From contig CAMLEQ010000183.1 of NCBI GenBank assembly GCA_946479015.1, positions 1-7,333 of the forward strand: a DNA stretch of 7,333 nt, read 5' to 3'. The DNA comes from an uncultured Gemmatimonadota bacterium. GTDB lineage: Bacteria > Gemmatimonadota > Gemmatimonadetes > Gemmatimonadales > Gemmatimonadaceae. Shown in pieces: positions 1 through 5,922 of this stretch. Within the stretch, counting starts at the first letter, position 1. Each line of letters opens with the position of its first letter. The notes under the pieces were generated by a model. The model was not told the DNA's origin. It ran no database searches and saw nothing but the letters and a program-made list of their open reading frames with translations. The position numbers and the translations under genes were made by a program.

Positions 1-73
1 GCGGCGCTCCCACGGGTCCTCCACGTCACGCCACCAGGATGGGCTCACAATTCAGTCCTATTTCAGCAGCCTG

Positions 74-988
74 CTAGAACGTGAAGCTGGTGATCTCTCT
101 CCCCGCCCCCGCCGCCCCGCGGTCGCCGCCGTCGGTGAAAGTTCCGCTGAAGGTCTTCGCGTCGCTCCCCTTCTTCTGAACGGTCACCACCCATTTCGTC
201 TGCGCGATGCCGCACGCGTCGAAGTAGTCCACGCGCACGCTGTACGTCCCGTGCGGCGCCTGCCCCGTGGGCCAGGTGATGTTCTCGTTGTCCTTGTTGT
301 CGATCTGGCACCCCGCGTTGGAGTCGAGGTCGAGCTGTCCGCCCGTGGCCGACTGCGGGTGGCCGTAGTAGATCTCCTCGCCGGACGGCTCCACCACGTG
401 CAGGTCCACGTCCGTCGCCGCATCCCACGAGATGCTCACCTGCACGTCTCCCGTGCCCACCGTCACGAGACTCACGCCGGTGGTGGCGTACGGTCCGACG
501 GAGCTCGCGTTCGCGCCGGCGGCAGTGCGGATGTTGAACGTGTTGCTCGGCGGCGTCTGAGCGATCGTGAGGATGATCGTCGCGCTGGTGGTGCCGCCCT
601 GCGCGCTCACCGCCGGCGAGCGGTGCGACGCGGAGGCCGTCACACCATCGAGCTCGTAGTAGCCGGGCACGCCGTCCACCGCCACGATCACGGTGGAGAA
701 TCCCGACGTGCTGCTGACGTCGAGCTGCGAGCTGCCGCCGACGATCGTCGCGCCGACGATGTGGGCATCCACCGCCGTGCCCCCGCTCCCGGCGGGTGGA
801 TTGCCCTCGTGATACGTCGCGGTCACCGAACCGTCCGCCGTTCGCGCCTGGGTGATGTACTCGGCGACGGTGTGCTCGGAGCCGGTGGGATTGTTGTTGT
901 CCCCGCCGCATGCGGCGAGCGCGGCGAGCGTGGCGGCCGTGGCGAGCAGTGATGCGGGGCGCGAGCCTGGAGCGAGTAGCGTCCTCAT
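74..988 (-). CDS. Lipoprotein with C-terminal YfaP/DUF2135-like domain
   Basis: Predicted 304-residue lipoprotein. The N-terminus has one Arg, a hydrophobic stretch and a lipobox ending LAAC with Cys27, followed by GGDNNNPTG, a flexible linker of the kind seen on outer-membrane lipoproteins; Gly at +2 does not suggest inner-membrane retention. Residues about 38-180 are Thr/Ser/Val-rich and probably all-beta, with no family I can name. Residues about 181-272 resemble the YfaP/DUF2135 domain: ISWD, then DVDLHVVEPSGEEIYYG (193-209), a GGQLDLD turn (217-222) and ENITW (236-240). Cys227 and Cys259 could form a disulfide. The domain's biochemical role is unknown. The open frame extends 93 residues upstream, but the start at 988 is chosen because it begins the lipoprotein signal and has GAGGAGG just before it. 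It lies 172 bases downstream of the CDF gene on the same strand. Lipoprotein call is firm; family call is moderate. Confidence 0.85.
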   Translation of the reverse strand: MRTLLAPGSRPASLLATAATLAALAACGGDNNNPTGSEHTVAEYITQARTADGSVTATYHEGNPPAGSGGTAVDAHIVGATIVGGSSQLDVSSTSGFSTVIVAVDGVPGYYELDGVTASASHRSPAVSAQGGTTSATIILTIAQTPPSNTFNIRTAAGANASSVGPYATTGVSLVTVGTGDVQVSISWDAATDVDLHVVEPSGEEIYYGHPQSATGGQLDLDSNAGCQIDNKDNENITWPTGQAPHGTYSVRVDYFDACGIAQTKWVVTVQKKGSDAKTFSGTFTDGGDRGAAGAGREITSFTF

Positions 989-992
989 CGGG

Positions 993-999
993 CCTCCTC
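993..999 (-). promoter_or_regulatory. Ribosome binding site deciding the lipoprotein start
   Basis: GAGGAGG on the minus strand, ending four bases before the ATG at 988. It decides for the short lipoprotein start over the 93-residue-longer open frame that begins at 1267. Confidence 0.75.
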
Positions 1000-1056
1000 G
1001 TCGAAGGGCCCGTGCAACGCGCGGAGCGCCGGCCATCGGCTCGAGCGCTCGTGCAT

Positions 1057-1092
1057 GGGCCTCGCCAGCGTGCGCGTCGCACAGGCAGGCCC
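1057..1092 (-). terminator. Possible hairpin between CDF and lipoprotein genes
   Basis: GGGCCT (1057-1062) pairs with AGGCCC (1087-1092). Inside it GCC pairs with GGC after a one-base bulge, and GTGCG/CGCAC closes a three-base loop (1070-1082). It lies about 70 bases after the CDF stop and about 70 bases before the lipoprotein start, so it could end the CDF transcript or fold in the lipoprotein leader. No T tract follows on the minus strand. I found no convincing -35/-10 pair for the lipoprotein gene in the same gap (989-1160). Confidence 0.3.
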
Positions 1093-1160
1093 GAACGCGG
1101 CGCCGCAAGGAGAGTGCCGACGAGCTCGATGCCACCGCCGCGTCCACTGGGCGCGCCGGC

Positions 1161-2192
1161 TCATCCCGGGCGCGACTCGCCCTCCGGGCGGACGGACGGA
1201 GATGATGATGACGCCGCGGCATCGTTGCGACGACCGTCAGCGCGCGACGCGCGCGCGGCGCCGCCATCGTGCCGCCCCGCGAGACTCTCCGCCTCCACGT
1301 ACATGTGCTTCACCTTCGGGTACGCGGCGCGCACGCGCCGCTCGAGCCGCTCGATCGTGTCGGCGACCTCGGCGGCGGAGAGCGAGGGATCGAACGTGAT
1401 CCCCATCGCGAGCAGCACGTCGTTCGGGCCGAAGTACATCGTGAGCGGACGGCGCACCGCCACGACGGCGGGATCGCCCGCCGCGATCCGGCGCACGCCG
1501 ATCAGCGCCTCCTCGCGCGCGCCCTCGCCGATGAGCAACCCCTTGCTCTGTCCGATGAGGAACACCGCCACCGCCGCGAGCACGAGCCCGATGCCGATGG
1601 TGGCCACGCCATCGAGGTACGGATTGTCGAGCCGATGTCCGAGGAAGACGCCGAGGAAGGCGAGCACGATCCCGGTGAGATCGGCCGTGTCCTCCACGAG
1701 CACGGTGAACACGCTCGGGTCCTTGCTCGCGCGCATCGCGGCGACGATCCCCACCCCCTTCGCCTGCGGACGGAACTGGCGGTACGCGATGGTGAACGAG
1801 GTGCCGTCGAACACGGCGGCCACGGCCAGCACGATGTAGCTCCACGTGGGATCGCCGAGCGGCTCGGGGTGCGCGAGGCGGAGGATCCCCTCGTACACCG
1901 ACACGCCACCGCCGACCGCGAAGAAGACGACGGCGACGATGAGCGTCCAGAAGTACAGCTCCTTGCCGTAGCCGAAAGGATGCTGCTCGTCGGGCGGGCG
2001 GCGGCTCCGATGATGGCCGAGGAGGAGGAGCAGCCCGTCGCACGAGTCCACGGTGGAGTGCAGTCCCTCGGCGAGCAGCGCCGAGCTCCCGCTCACCGCC
2101 GCGGCGACGAACTTGGTGGCCGCGATGACGAGATTCGCCGCGATGGAGGCGTAGATGGCGAGGCGCGATTCCTCCGGCACGACACGAGGCAT
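1161..2192 (-). CDS. Cation diffusion facilitator (CDF) family metal transporter
   Basis: Predicted 343-residue inner-membrane metal/proton antiporter of the CDF family; the closest-looking branch is the SLC30A9-like one. Six hydrophobic segments are visible at about 12-33, 37-59, 79-101, 117-137, 161-184 and 195-216. Family marks are GSSALLAEGLHSTVDS (35-50) with the TM2 metal pair His45/Asp49, HPFGYGKELYFWTLIVA (71-87), SVYEGI (98-103), and SKDPSVFTVLVEDTADLTG (156-174) in TM5 with Glu167, Asp168 and Asp171. A soluble C-terminal domain follows (about 225-303), ending with KVKHMYVEAE, then an unusual 40-residue Arg/Ala/Ser-rich tail. No His-rich loop is present, and the metal (Zn, Mn, Fe or Co) cannot be told. 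The start is uncertain: 2192 (MPRVVPEESR) precedes the conserved region closely, but neither it nor the alternative at 2294 (34 residues longer, Arg/Pro/Ser-rich, no family resemblance) has a good Shine-Dalgarno. Divergent from the beta-barrel gene. Confidence 0.92.
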   Translation of the reverse strand: MPRVVPEESRLAIYASIAANLVIAATKFVAAAVSGSSALLAEGLHSTVDSCDGLLLLLGHHRSRRPPDEQHPFGYGKELYFWTLIVAVVFFAVGGGVSVYEGILRLAHPEPLGDPTWSYIVLAVAAVFDGTSFTIAYRQFRPQAKGVGIVAAMRASKDPSVFTVLVEDTADLTGIVLAFLGVFLGHRLDNPYLDGVATIGIGLVLAAVAVFLIGQSKGLLIGEGAREEALIGVRRIAAGDPAVVAVRRPLTMYFGPNDVLLAMGITFDPSLSAAEVADTIERLERRVRAAYPKVKHMYVEAESLAGRHDGGAARASRADGRRNDAAASSSSPSVRPEGESRPG

Positions 2193-2399
2193 GGCACGCG
2201 GCGGGCCAGGAGGCACGTCGCGCCACTCGTCGGCGCGATGCACGCGCGCGCTCGACGGGGACGGGCGGTGGCGATCGGCCCGTGCGGAGGACATCGGCGA
2301 CCGTGCCCGTGGACACCGGCCGCGTCAGCTCAAGCGGACGCTTCGGTGCAACTCCTTGTCGCCGAGGCGCTTGCATTGGCCGACGCCGGTGTGGCGCGG

Positions 2400-2414
2400 T
2401 GGCACTCCCCCTGC
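2400..2414 (+). promoter_or_regulatory. Candidate sigma-54 (-24/-12) promoter
   Basis: TGGCAC, five bases, then CTGC. The family consensus is TGGCAC-N5-TTGC. The invariant GG (2401-2402) and GC (2413-2414) have the exact ten-base spacing, and only one base of the -12 element differs. Transcription would start near 2426, giving a leader of about 30 bases that holds the Shine-Dalgarno of the beta-barrel gene. No sigma-70 pair is evident nearby. Activator sites are not clearly visible; short symmetric sequences AAGCG-GA-CGCTT (2332-2343) and TGCAA/TTGCA (2347-2351, 2371-2375) lie 25-70 bases upstream, closer than such sites usually are. Confidence 0.5.
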
Positions 2415-2446
2415 CTTTCCACTGGTGGACGACATCACTGGTCTTC

Positions 2447-2451
2447 GGAGG
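2447..2451 (+). promoter_or_regulatory. Ribosome binding site deciding the beta-barrel start
   Basis: GGAGG ending four bases before the ATG at 2456. It supports this start, which opens a clean signal peptide, over the longer open frame beginning at 2282. Confidence 0.8.
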
Positions 2452-2455
2452 ACCG

Positions 2456-3100
2456 ATGCTCAAGACGATCACAGCCGCCGCCGCACTCGCCGCTCTCGTG
2501 GCCGCCGCGCCGGCGCATGCGCAGGGGCTCAGCCCCGTAAACGAGCGACAGCCGCTGTTCACACTCACGCCGTACGCGGGCTACATGGTGTACGGAGATT
2601 TCCTGAAGGGGCCGGTGGGCACCACGCTGTCCACGAAGAACGGCCCGGTGTACGGCGCGCAGGCCGCGATGTACCTGGCGCCGAACGTCGCGATCCTCGG
2701 GAACGTGGCGTACTCGAGCAGCGACCTGCAGGTGGGGCTTCCCTTCCTCGGCGGCGTGGGCGTGGGGAGCACGAAGGTGTGGCTCTACGATGGCGACCTC
2801 CAGTTCGACATCCCCGTGCAGTCGATGGGGCGCACGGTCGTGAAGCCGTTCGTGCAGGTGGGTGCGGGCGCGATGCGCTACGACGTGAGCGCGGCCAGCG
2901 TCCTGAACACCAAGGCCACCAACTTCGCGTGGAACGCGGGGGCGGGGCTCGACGTGCGGATGTCGCCGACGATCGGGCTGCGGCTGATGGCCAAGGACTA
3001 CATCGGCAAGTTCGACTTCAAGGAAGCGACGTCGCTGGACGTGCAGGGACGCACGACGCAGAACTGGGCCCTCACCGCCGGGTTGAAGATCGGATTCTGA
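2456..3100 (+). CDS. Small outer-membrane beta-barrel protein
   Basis: Predicted 214-residue protein with a signal peptide (Lys3, hydrophobic 5-19, AHA at 20-22, cleavage before Gln23). The mature part of about 192 residues shows alternating polar/hydrophobic strands typical of eight-stranded OmpA/OmpW-size barrels: FTLTPYAGYMVYG (35-47), VYGAQAAMYLA (65-75), VAILGNVAYSSSD (78-90), VWLYDGDLQFDI (108-119), KPFVQVGAGAMRYDV (130-144), FAWNAGAGLDVRM (157-169), IGLRLMAKDYIG (173-184) and NWALTAGLKIGF (203-214). It ends in Phe, the usual terminal residue recognised by the BAM assembly machinery. The PYAGY start and the VGAGxxxY strand are common in the OMP_b-brl/outer membrane protein class. The ligand or role is unknown; it could be structural, an adhesin-like barrel or a small porin. 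It has a sigma-54-like promoter and is convergent with the Yip1 gene. Confidence 0.85.
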   Translation: MLKTITAAAALAALVAAAPAHAQGLSPVNERQPLFTLTPYAGYMVYGDFLKGPVGTTLSTKNGPVYGAQAAMYLAPNVAILGNVAYSSSDLQVGLPFLGGVGVGSTKVWLYDGDLQFDIPVQSMGRTVVKPFVQVGAGAMRYDVSAASVLNTKATNFAWNAGAGLDVRMSPTIGLRLMAKDYIGKFDFKEATSLDVQGRTTQNWALTAGLKIGF

Positions 3101-3119
3101 GAGAGTGTAGTGCCGGAAG

Positions 3120-3160
3120 CGAAGCGCGCGCCGGGGAACGAGTCCGCGGCGCGCGCTTCG
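3120..3160. terminator. Strong hairpin between convergent genes (likely bidirectional terminator)
   Basis: A perfect 14-bp inverted repeat: 3120-3133 (CGAAGCGCGCGCCG) pairs with 3147-3160. Inside, after one G-G mismatch, GGA/TCC adds three pairs around a five-base loop. It sits 19 bases after the beta-barrel stop and 19 bases before the Yip1 stop on the other strand, the right place to end both transcripts. Neither side has a T tract, so it is not a textbook intrinsic terminator. Confidence 0.6.
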
Positions 3161-3179
3161 TGTGTCGCCCGGCGGTGCG

Positions 3180-3776
3180 TCAGGGCATCCGCCCCATCCC
3201 CATCGCGCCGAAGCTGAACACCGAGCCGACGATCACGCCCACCACGATCCAGAGCACGATCGCCGCGATCACCACCACGACCGTGTAGCCGAGCGCCTTC
3301 TCCGTGGGCGACTTCATGAGCACGGGGAGGCCGAGGTACATCAGGTACAGGCTGTACAGTCCCAGGATGCCGAGCCAGGAGAGCGCGGGGATCAGGCTGA
3401 AGATGCCGACCACCCACGACGCGGTGCTCGAGTACGCGGCCACCTTGAGCGCCTGCACCTGGTTCTTGCTGCCGCCGAAGCTCGGCGCCAGCGCGTCGAT
3501 GATGAGCGCCAGCACGTACACCATCACGAGCCCGAGCACGTACTGGAGCACGCACCGCCCGATGAGCGTGCCGATCGGGATGCGGATGGTGCCGACGAAC
3601 GGGATCTTGAAGCCGAACACCGACCAGCCGATGAGCGCCGCGATCGGCGGAACGGCGGAGAGGGGGATGATGTAGCTCTTGTAGAGATCGCCGACCGTGG
3701 TCGGCTCTCCATCGATGACCTGCCATTCCTGCTTCGGCTGCAGAAGGATGTTCTTGGCACGCTCTACCAGGGACAT
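3180..3776 (-). CDS. Yip1-family integral membrane protein
   Basis: Predicted 198-residue inner-membrane protein of the bacterial branch of the Yip1 family. The short cytoplasmic N-terminus carries LLQPKQEWQVIDGEPTT (11-27), the usual opening of these proteins (lipid- or membrane-proximal LxxPxxxWxxI). About five hydrophobic segments follow: 34-54, 64-96, 113-128, 132-152 and 161-188. The block FSLIPALSWLGILGLYSLYL (126-145) with LGLPVLMKSPTEKA (148-161) is the most recognisable part. Function in bacteria is not established; eukaryotic Yip1 proteins act in vesicle traffic with Rab GTPases, which should not be carried over. GAGGAG lies five bases before the ATG and fixes the start. The tail is Gly/Met-rich. 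It is transcribed away from the gene 5 promoter region and converges on the beta-barrel gene. Confidence 0.85.
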   Translation of the reverse strand: MSLVERAKNILLQPKQEWQVIDGEPTTVGDLYKSYIIPLSAVPPIAALIGWSVFGFKIPFVGTIRIPIGTLIGRCVLQYVLGLVMVYVLALIIDALAPSFGGSKNQVQALKVAAYSSTASWVVGIFSLIPALSWLGILGLYSLYLMYLGLPVLMKSPTEKALGYTVVVVIAAIVLWIVVGVIVGSVFSFGAMGMGRMP

Positions 3777-3781
3777 GAGAT

Positions 3782-3787
3782 CTCCTC
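3782..3787 (-). promoter_or_regulatory. Ribosome binding site of the Yip1 gene
   Basis: GAGGAG on the minus strand, five bases before the ATG at 3776. The same minus-strand frame offers no better start. Confidence 0.7.
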
Positions 3788-3877
3788 GCCCGCGTTGTGA
3801 GTGGGTGGGGGACGGACGCTCGCCCCGGAAGGAGGTGGGGCGGTCGGCTCCGTCGGCCGAAGCCGTGGAACGGGCAG

Positions 3878-3907
3878 ATCATTAGCCCCAACCCGGCTCC
3901 GGCGCAA
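3878..3907 (-). promoter_or_regulatory. Candidate sigma-70-like promoter for the Yip1 gene
   Basis: On the minus strand, TTGCGC (3902-3907) stands as -35 and AATGAT (3878-3883, four of six consensus bases) as -10, with an 18-base spacer. An A-rich run (CACAAAAATC) lies just upstream like an UP element. The predicted start near 3871 gives a leader of about 95 bases. The match is modest, and the main support is its position in the AT-richest part of the gap. Confidence 0.35.
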
Positions 3908-4015
3908 GAAGATTTTTGTGGGACTTGCGGGCGAATGGGACGCGCCCCCCCGTGCGATAGGCCTCCCTGGATCGGGCTCGACTGTCCCCGCGGCGCGACA
4001 GCGCGCGTCCCGCGC

Positions 4016-4060
4016 GCCGGACAACACGTGGCGTGGCCAGGCGAGAATGCGTTGTCCGGC
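4016..4060. repeat. 10-bp inverted repeat with a nested small hairpin
   Basis: GCCGGACAAC (4016-4025) and GTTGTCCGGC (4051-4060) are perfect inverted copies, 25 bases apart. Within the spacer, TGGC-GTG-GCCA (4029-4039) can form a second stem, and CACGTG (4025-4030) is a palindrome at the arm edge. It lies 123 bases before the start of the DUF4384-type gene. It could be a regulator binding site or a folded leader; the sequence alone does not tell which. Confidence 0.7.
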
Positions 4061-4173
4061 AATCACTTGCACGCGGGCACGCTCCTCGCCATCGTGCGGA
4101 AGGCGGGGGCGCGACGAGGCGCCCCGAGACGGACGGCCGTCGCGACCCACGGGCGGTCGGACTCGTGAATCCC

Positions 4174-4178
4174 GGAGG
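4174..4178 (+). promoter_or_regulatory. Ribosome binding site deciding the DUF4384-type gene start
   Basis: GGAGG ending four bases before the ATG at 4183. It favours this start over the 50-residue-longer open frame from 4033, and the ATG opens a hydrophobic export signal. Confidence 0.8.
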
Positions 4179-4182
4179 AACG

Positions 4183-5832
4183 ATGCTCTCCGCCGCACTG
4201 CTTTCCCTGTTCATCCCGGTCGCCGCCGGGGCGGGAGCCCCCGCCACCGCCCCCCATCAGGGCCCGAGCGACGAGCCGCCCGTGCGCGTGTCGCTCGATC
4301 ACCGCAGCTACGACCGTGGCGATCAGGCGCGCGTGACCGTCCGCGCGCGGGACGATGGCTACCTCCTCGTGCTCCACCTTCTCCCCGATGGTACCGTGCG
4401 GGTGCTCTTCCCGCTCGATCCCGGCGATGATGACTTCGTGCGCGGCGGCCAGGAGTACGAGATCCGCAGCCGCGGCGATCGCAAGGCGTTCACGGTGGAT
4501 GCCTCGAGCGGGAGCGGGACGGTGTACGCCGCGTGGTCGCGCGAGCCCTACCGCTTCGACGACTTCGTCCGCGGCGATCACTGGGACTATCGCGTGCTCG
4601 GCGATTCCGCGCTCCCGAACGACCCCGAGGGAGGGCTCACGAATCTCGTGATGCGCATGAGCACCGCGCACTTCGACTACGACATCGTGAGCTACGACGT
4701 GGCGCGCGAGGTGGCGTACGCCGCCACGCCCGTGTACTACGACGTGGCGGCGTACTACCCGCCGCCACTCTACGACGGGTGCTGGTACGGCGTGTACGAC
4801 GCGTGGTGCGGCGCGCCGGTGGCGTACTATCCTTACTACCGGCATCGCCCGCGCTACTTCTTCCAGCCCGGCCTCACGATCTCGTTCACCTTCGGGCTCG
4901 CGCGTCCGGTGTACGCGTTCTACGACCCGTTCTTCGTGCGCGGGTGCTACTACTCGTGCGGCTACCACCATCATCGCGTGGGGATCATCCGTCCCGGTCC
5001 GTTCATGGGGGGCGGCTTCGCGCACGGCTACGGGTGGTCGCGGCCGCCGTATCGGTTCAAGGAGCCGGAGCGCCGAGGGGGCGGTGTGGGTATCGAGTAT
5101 CGCTCGCGCATCGCGTTCGCCGGGGGCGAGGAAGCTCGGCCGACGTCGCCGCTGTACGCCGCGTCCGTGTTCCGCCGTGCGAGTGACGGCGGACGCCGCG
5201 ATGGCGCGCGTCGTGTGACGCTTGAGCCGCCGGCCGTGCTGCCGCGGAACTCGCTGCCGATGCGCGCGACGTCGGTGGGGCGGCGCGCGCAGGCCACCGA
5301 CGTGGTGGCGCGCGGCGAGCATCACGGCGCGGTCGTGTTCTCGCCGCGCGATGCGGCATCGTCGCCGACGTCCACCGATGGGCCGCGCCGCATCGACGCG
5401 CTCCCCGGTGAACGGCGTGGGGGAATCCGCTCGGTGGACGGTGCGCCGCGCGGCGCGCGACCGGACGATGGCGCCCGCCGCACGGAGCCGGGCACCGCGA
5501 CGCCGCGCTACTACGGCCCTGCGGGGAGCGCGGACGCGCCGCGTCGCGAGCCACCCACCCGCGTCGACCGGCGCGCCGAGCCCCGCGACGATGCACGCCG
5601 GGCGGAGCCGCAGCCGCGGTACGAGCCGCCGCGCGCGCAGCCGCGCTCAGAGCCGAGGTACGAGCCCCCTCGCGCGCAGCCGCGCTCCGAGCCGCGCGGG
5701 GAGCCGCGCGCGGAGCCGCGCCGCGAGCCGCCGCCGCAGCGCGCGGAGCCGCGACGCGCAGAGCCGGCGCCGCGGCGGATCGAGATGCCGCGCGGCGCGT
5801 CGGGTGGAGGGCATGGAGGACGGCGCCCCTGA
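4183..5832 (+). CDS. Secreted DUF4384-like protein with Tyr-rich middle and RPE-rich tail
   Basis: Predicted 549-residue exported protein. The N-terminal hydrophobic stretch (2-19, AGA sites near 15-19) reads as a signal peptide but has no Lys/Arg in front, which is unusual. Residues about 34-118 resemble DUF4384: VRVSLDHRSYDRGDQARVTV, then DGYLLVLHLLPDGTVRVLFP (58-77) and a GGQEYEI strand; in other bacteria this domain occurs in envelope proteins and next to kinase or peptidase domains, with no known activity. Residues about 165-300 are very rich in Tyr, Pro and Gly with four cysteines (200, 209, 255, 259) and His262-264, suggesting disulfides or metal binding. From about 315 the chain is Arg/Ala/Gly-rich, and about 468-540 is a disordered Arg/Pro/Glu tail with a 13-residue tandem repeat. 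Third codon positions stay GC-rich through the tail, so it looks truly coding. Convergent with the PD40 gene. Function unknown. Confidence 0.85.
   Translation: MLSAALLSLFIPVAAGAGAPATAPHQGPSDEPPVRVSLDHRSYDRGDQARVTVRARDDGYLLVLHLLPDGTVRVLFPLDPGDDDFVRGGQEYEIRSRGDRKAFTVDASSGSGTVYAAWSREPYRFDDFVRGDHWDYRVLGDSALPNDPEGGLTNLVMRMSTAHFDYDIVSYDVAREVAYAATPVYYDVAAYYPPPLYDGCWYGVYDAWCGAPVAYYPYYRHRPRYFFQPGLTISFTFGLARPVYAFYDPFFVRGCYYSCGYHHHRVGIIRPGPFMGGGFAHGYGWSRPPYRFKEPERRGGGVGIEYRSRIAFAGGEEARPTSPLYAASVFRRASDGGRRDGARRVTLEPPAVLPRNSLPMRATSVGRRAQATDVVARGEHHGAVVFSPRDAASSPTSTDGPRRIDALPGERRGGIRSVDGAPRGARPDDGARRTEPGTATPRYYGPAGSADAPRREPPTRVDRRAEPRDDARRAEPQPRYEPPRAQPRSEPRYEPPRAQPRSEPRGEPRAEPRREPPPQRAEPRRAEPAPRRIEMPRGASGGGHGGRRP
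5620..5697 (+). repeat. Tandem 39-bp repeat in the tail of the DUF4384-type gene
   Basis: Two adjacent copies (5620-5658 and 5659-5697) each encode YEPPRAQPRSEPR (residues 480-492 and 493-505). They differ at only a few bases, mostly silent. Looser EPR/AEPRR units follow to about 5770. This points to a recent in-frame duplication. Confidence 0.85.
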
Positions 5833-5859
5833 GGGGACGACGGAGAGACGGATGAACGA

Positions 5860-5899
5860 GAGCGCGGCGCGCCACGATCCACCGTGGCGCGCCGCACTC
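5860..5899. terminator. Strong hairpin between convergent genes (likely bidirectional terminator)
   Basis: GCGGCGCGCCACG (5864-5876) pairs perfectly with 5883-5895 around a six-base loop (ATCCAC). After one C-A mismatch, GAG/CTC adds three pairs, so 16 of 17 positions pair. It lies 27 bases after the DUF4384-type stop and 23 bases from the PD40 stop on the other strand. No T tract flanks it on either side. Confidence 0.6.
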
Positions 5900-5904
5900 G
5901 CATC

Positions 5905-5922
5905 GCGGGGTATCGTCCCCGC
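5905..5922 (-). terminator. Small hairpin abutting the PD40 gene stop
   Basis: GCGGGG (5905-5910) and CCCCGC (5917-5922) form a perfect six-bp stem with a six-base loop, directly after the minus-strand stop codon at 5923-5925. With the larger hairpin at 5860-5899 it makes a double hairpin at the end of the PD40 transcript. Confidence 0.4.

Larger units (their letters stand above)
3777..4182. other. Divergent intergenic region between Yip1 and DUF4384 genes
   Basis: 406 bases without a supported gene. It contains the Yip1 ribosome binding site, a sigma-70-like candidate for the Yip1 gene (3878-3907), the only clearly AT-richer patch in the area (about 3880-3920), a long inverted repeat (4016-4060) and the Shine-Dalgarno of the plus-strand gene. 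For the plus-strand gene the only -35/-10-like pair I see is TTGCAC (4068-4073) with CATCGT 17 bases later, each matching three of six consensus bases, which is too weak to call. Open frames here are Arg/Pro/Gly-rich and have no recognisable protein character. Confidence 0.6.

Noticed and set aside
1..73. Possible gene end or terminator left of gene 1
   Set aside because: No convincing stem-loop, T tract or coding frame in these 73 bases.
1042..1051. Perfect palindrome CGAGCGCTCG
   Set aside because: Short GC palindromes are expected often at this base composition, and nothing ties it to a start or promoter.
989..1267. N-terminal extension of the gene 1 frame to 1267
   Set aside because: It overlaps the CDF gene on the same strand, is Arg/Ala-rich and would bury the lipoprotein signal; a strong ribosome binding site supports 988.
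1269..2540. Long plus-strand open frame opposite the CDF gene
   Set aside because: Rich in His, Arg, Asp and Glu with no hydrophobic segments or family marks; a by-product of GC-rich codons of the transporter on the other strand.
4063..5325. 420-codon minus-strand open frame opposite the DUF4384-type gene
   Set aside because: His/Arg/Val-rich shadow. The plus strand has a Shine-Dalgarno, an export signal and a recognisable domain.
5620..5770. CRISPR-like or satellite repeat array
   Set aside because: Only two close copies, no spacers, in frame and coding for the Arg/Pro/Glu tail.
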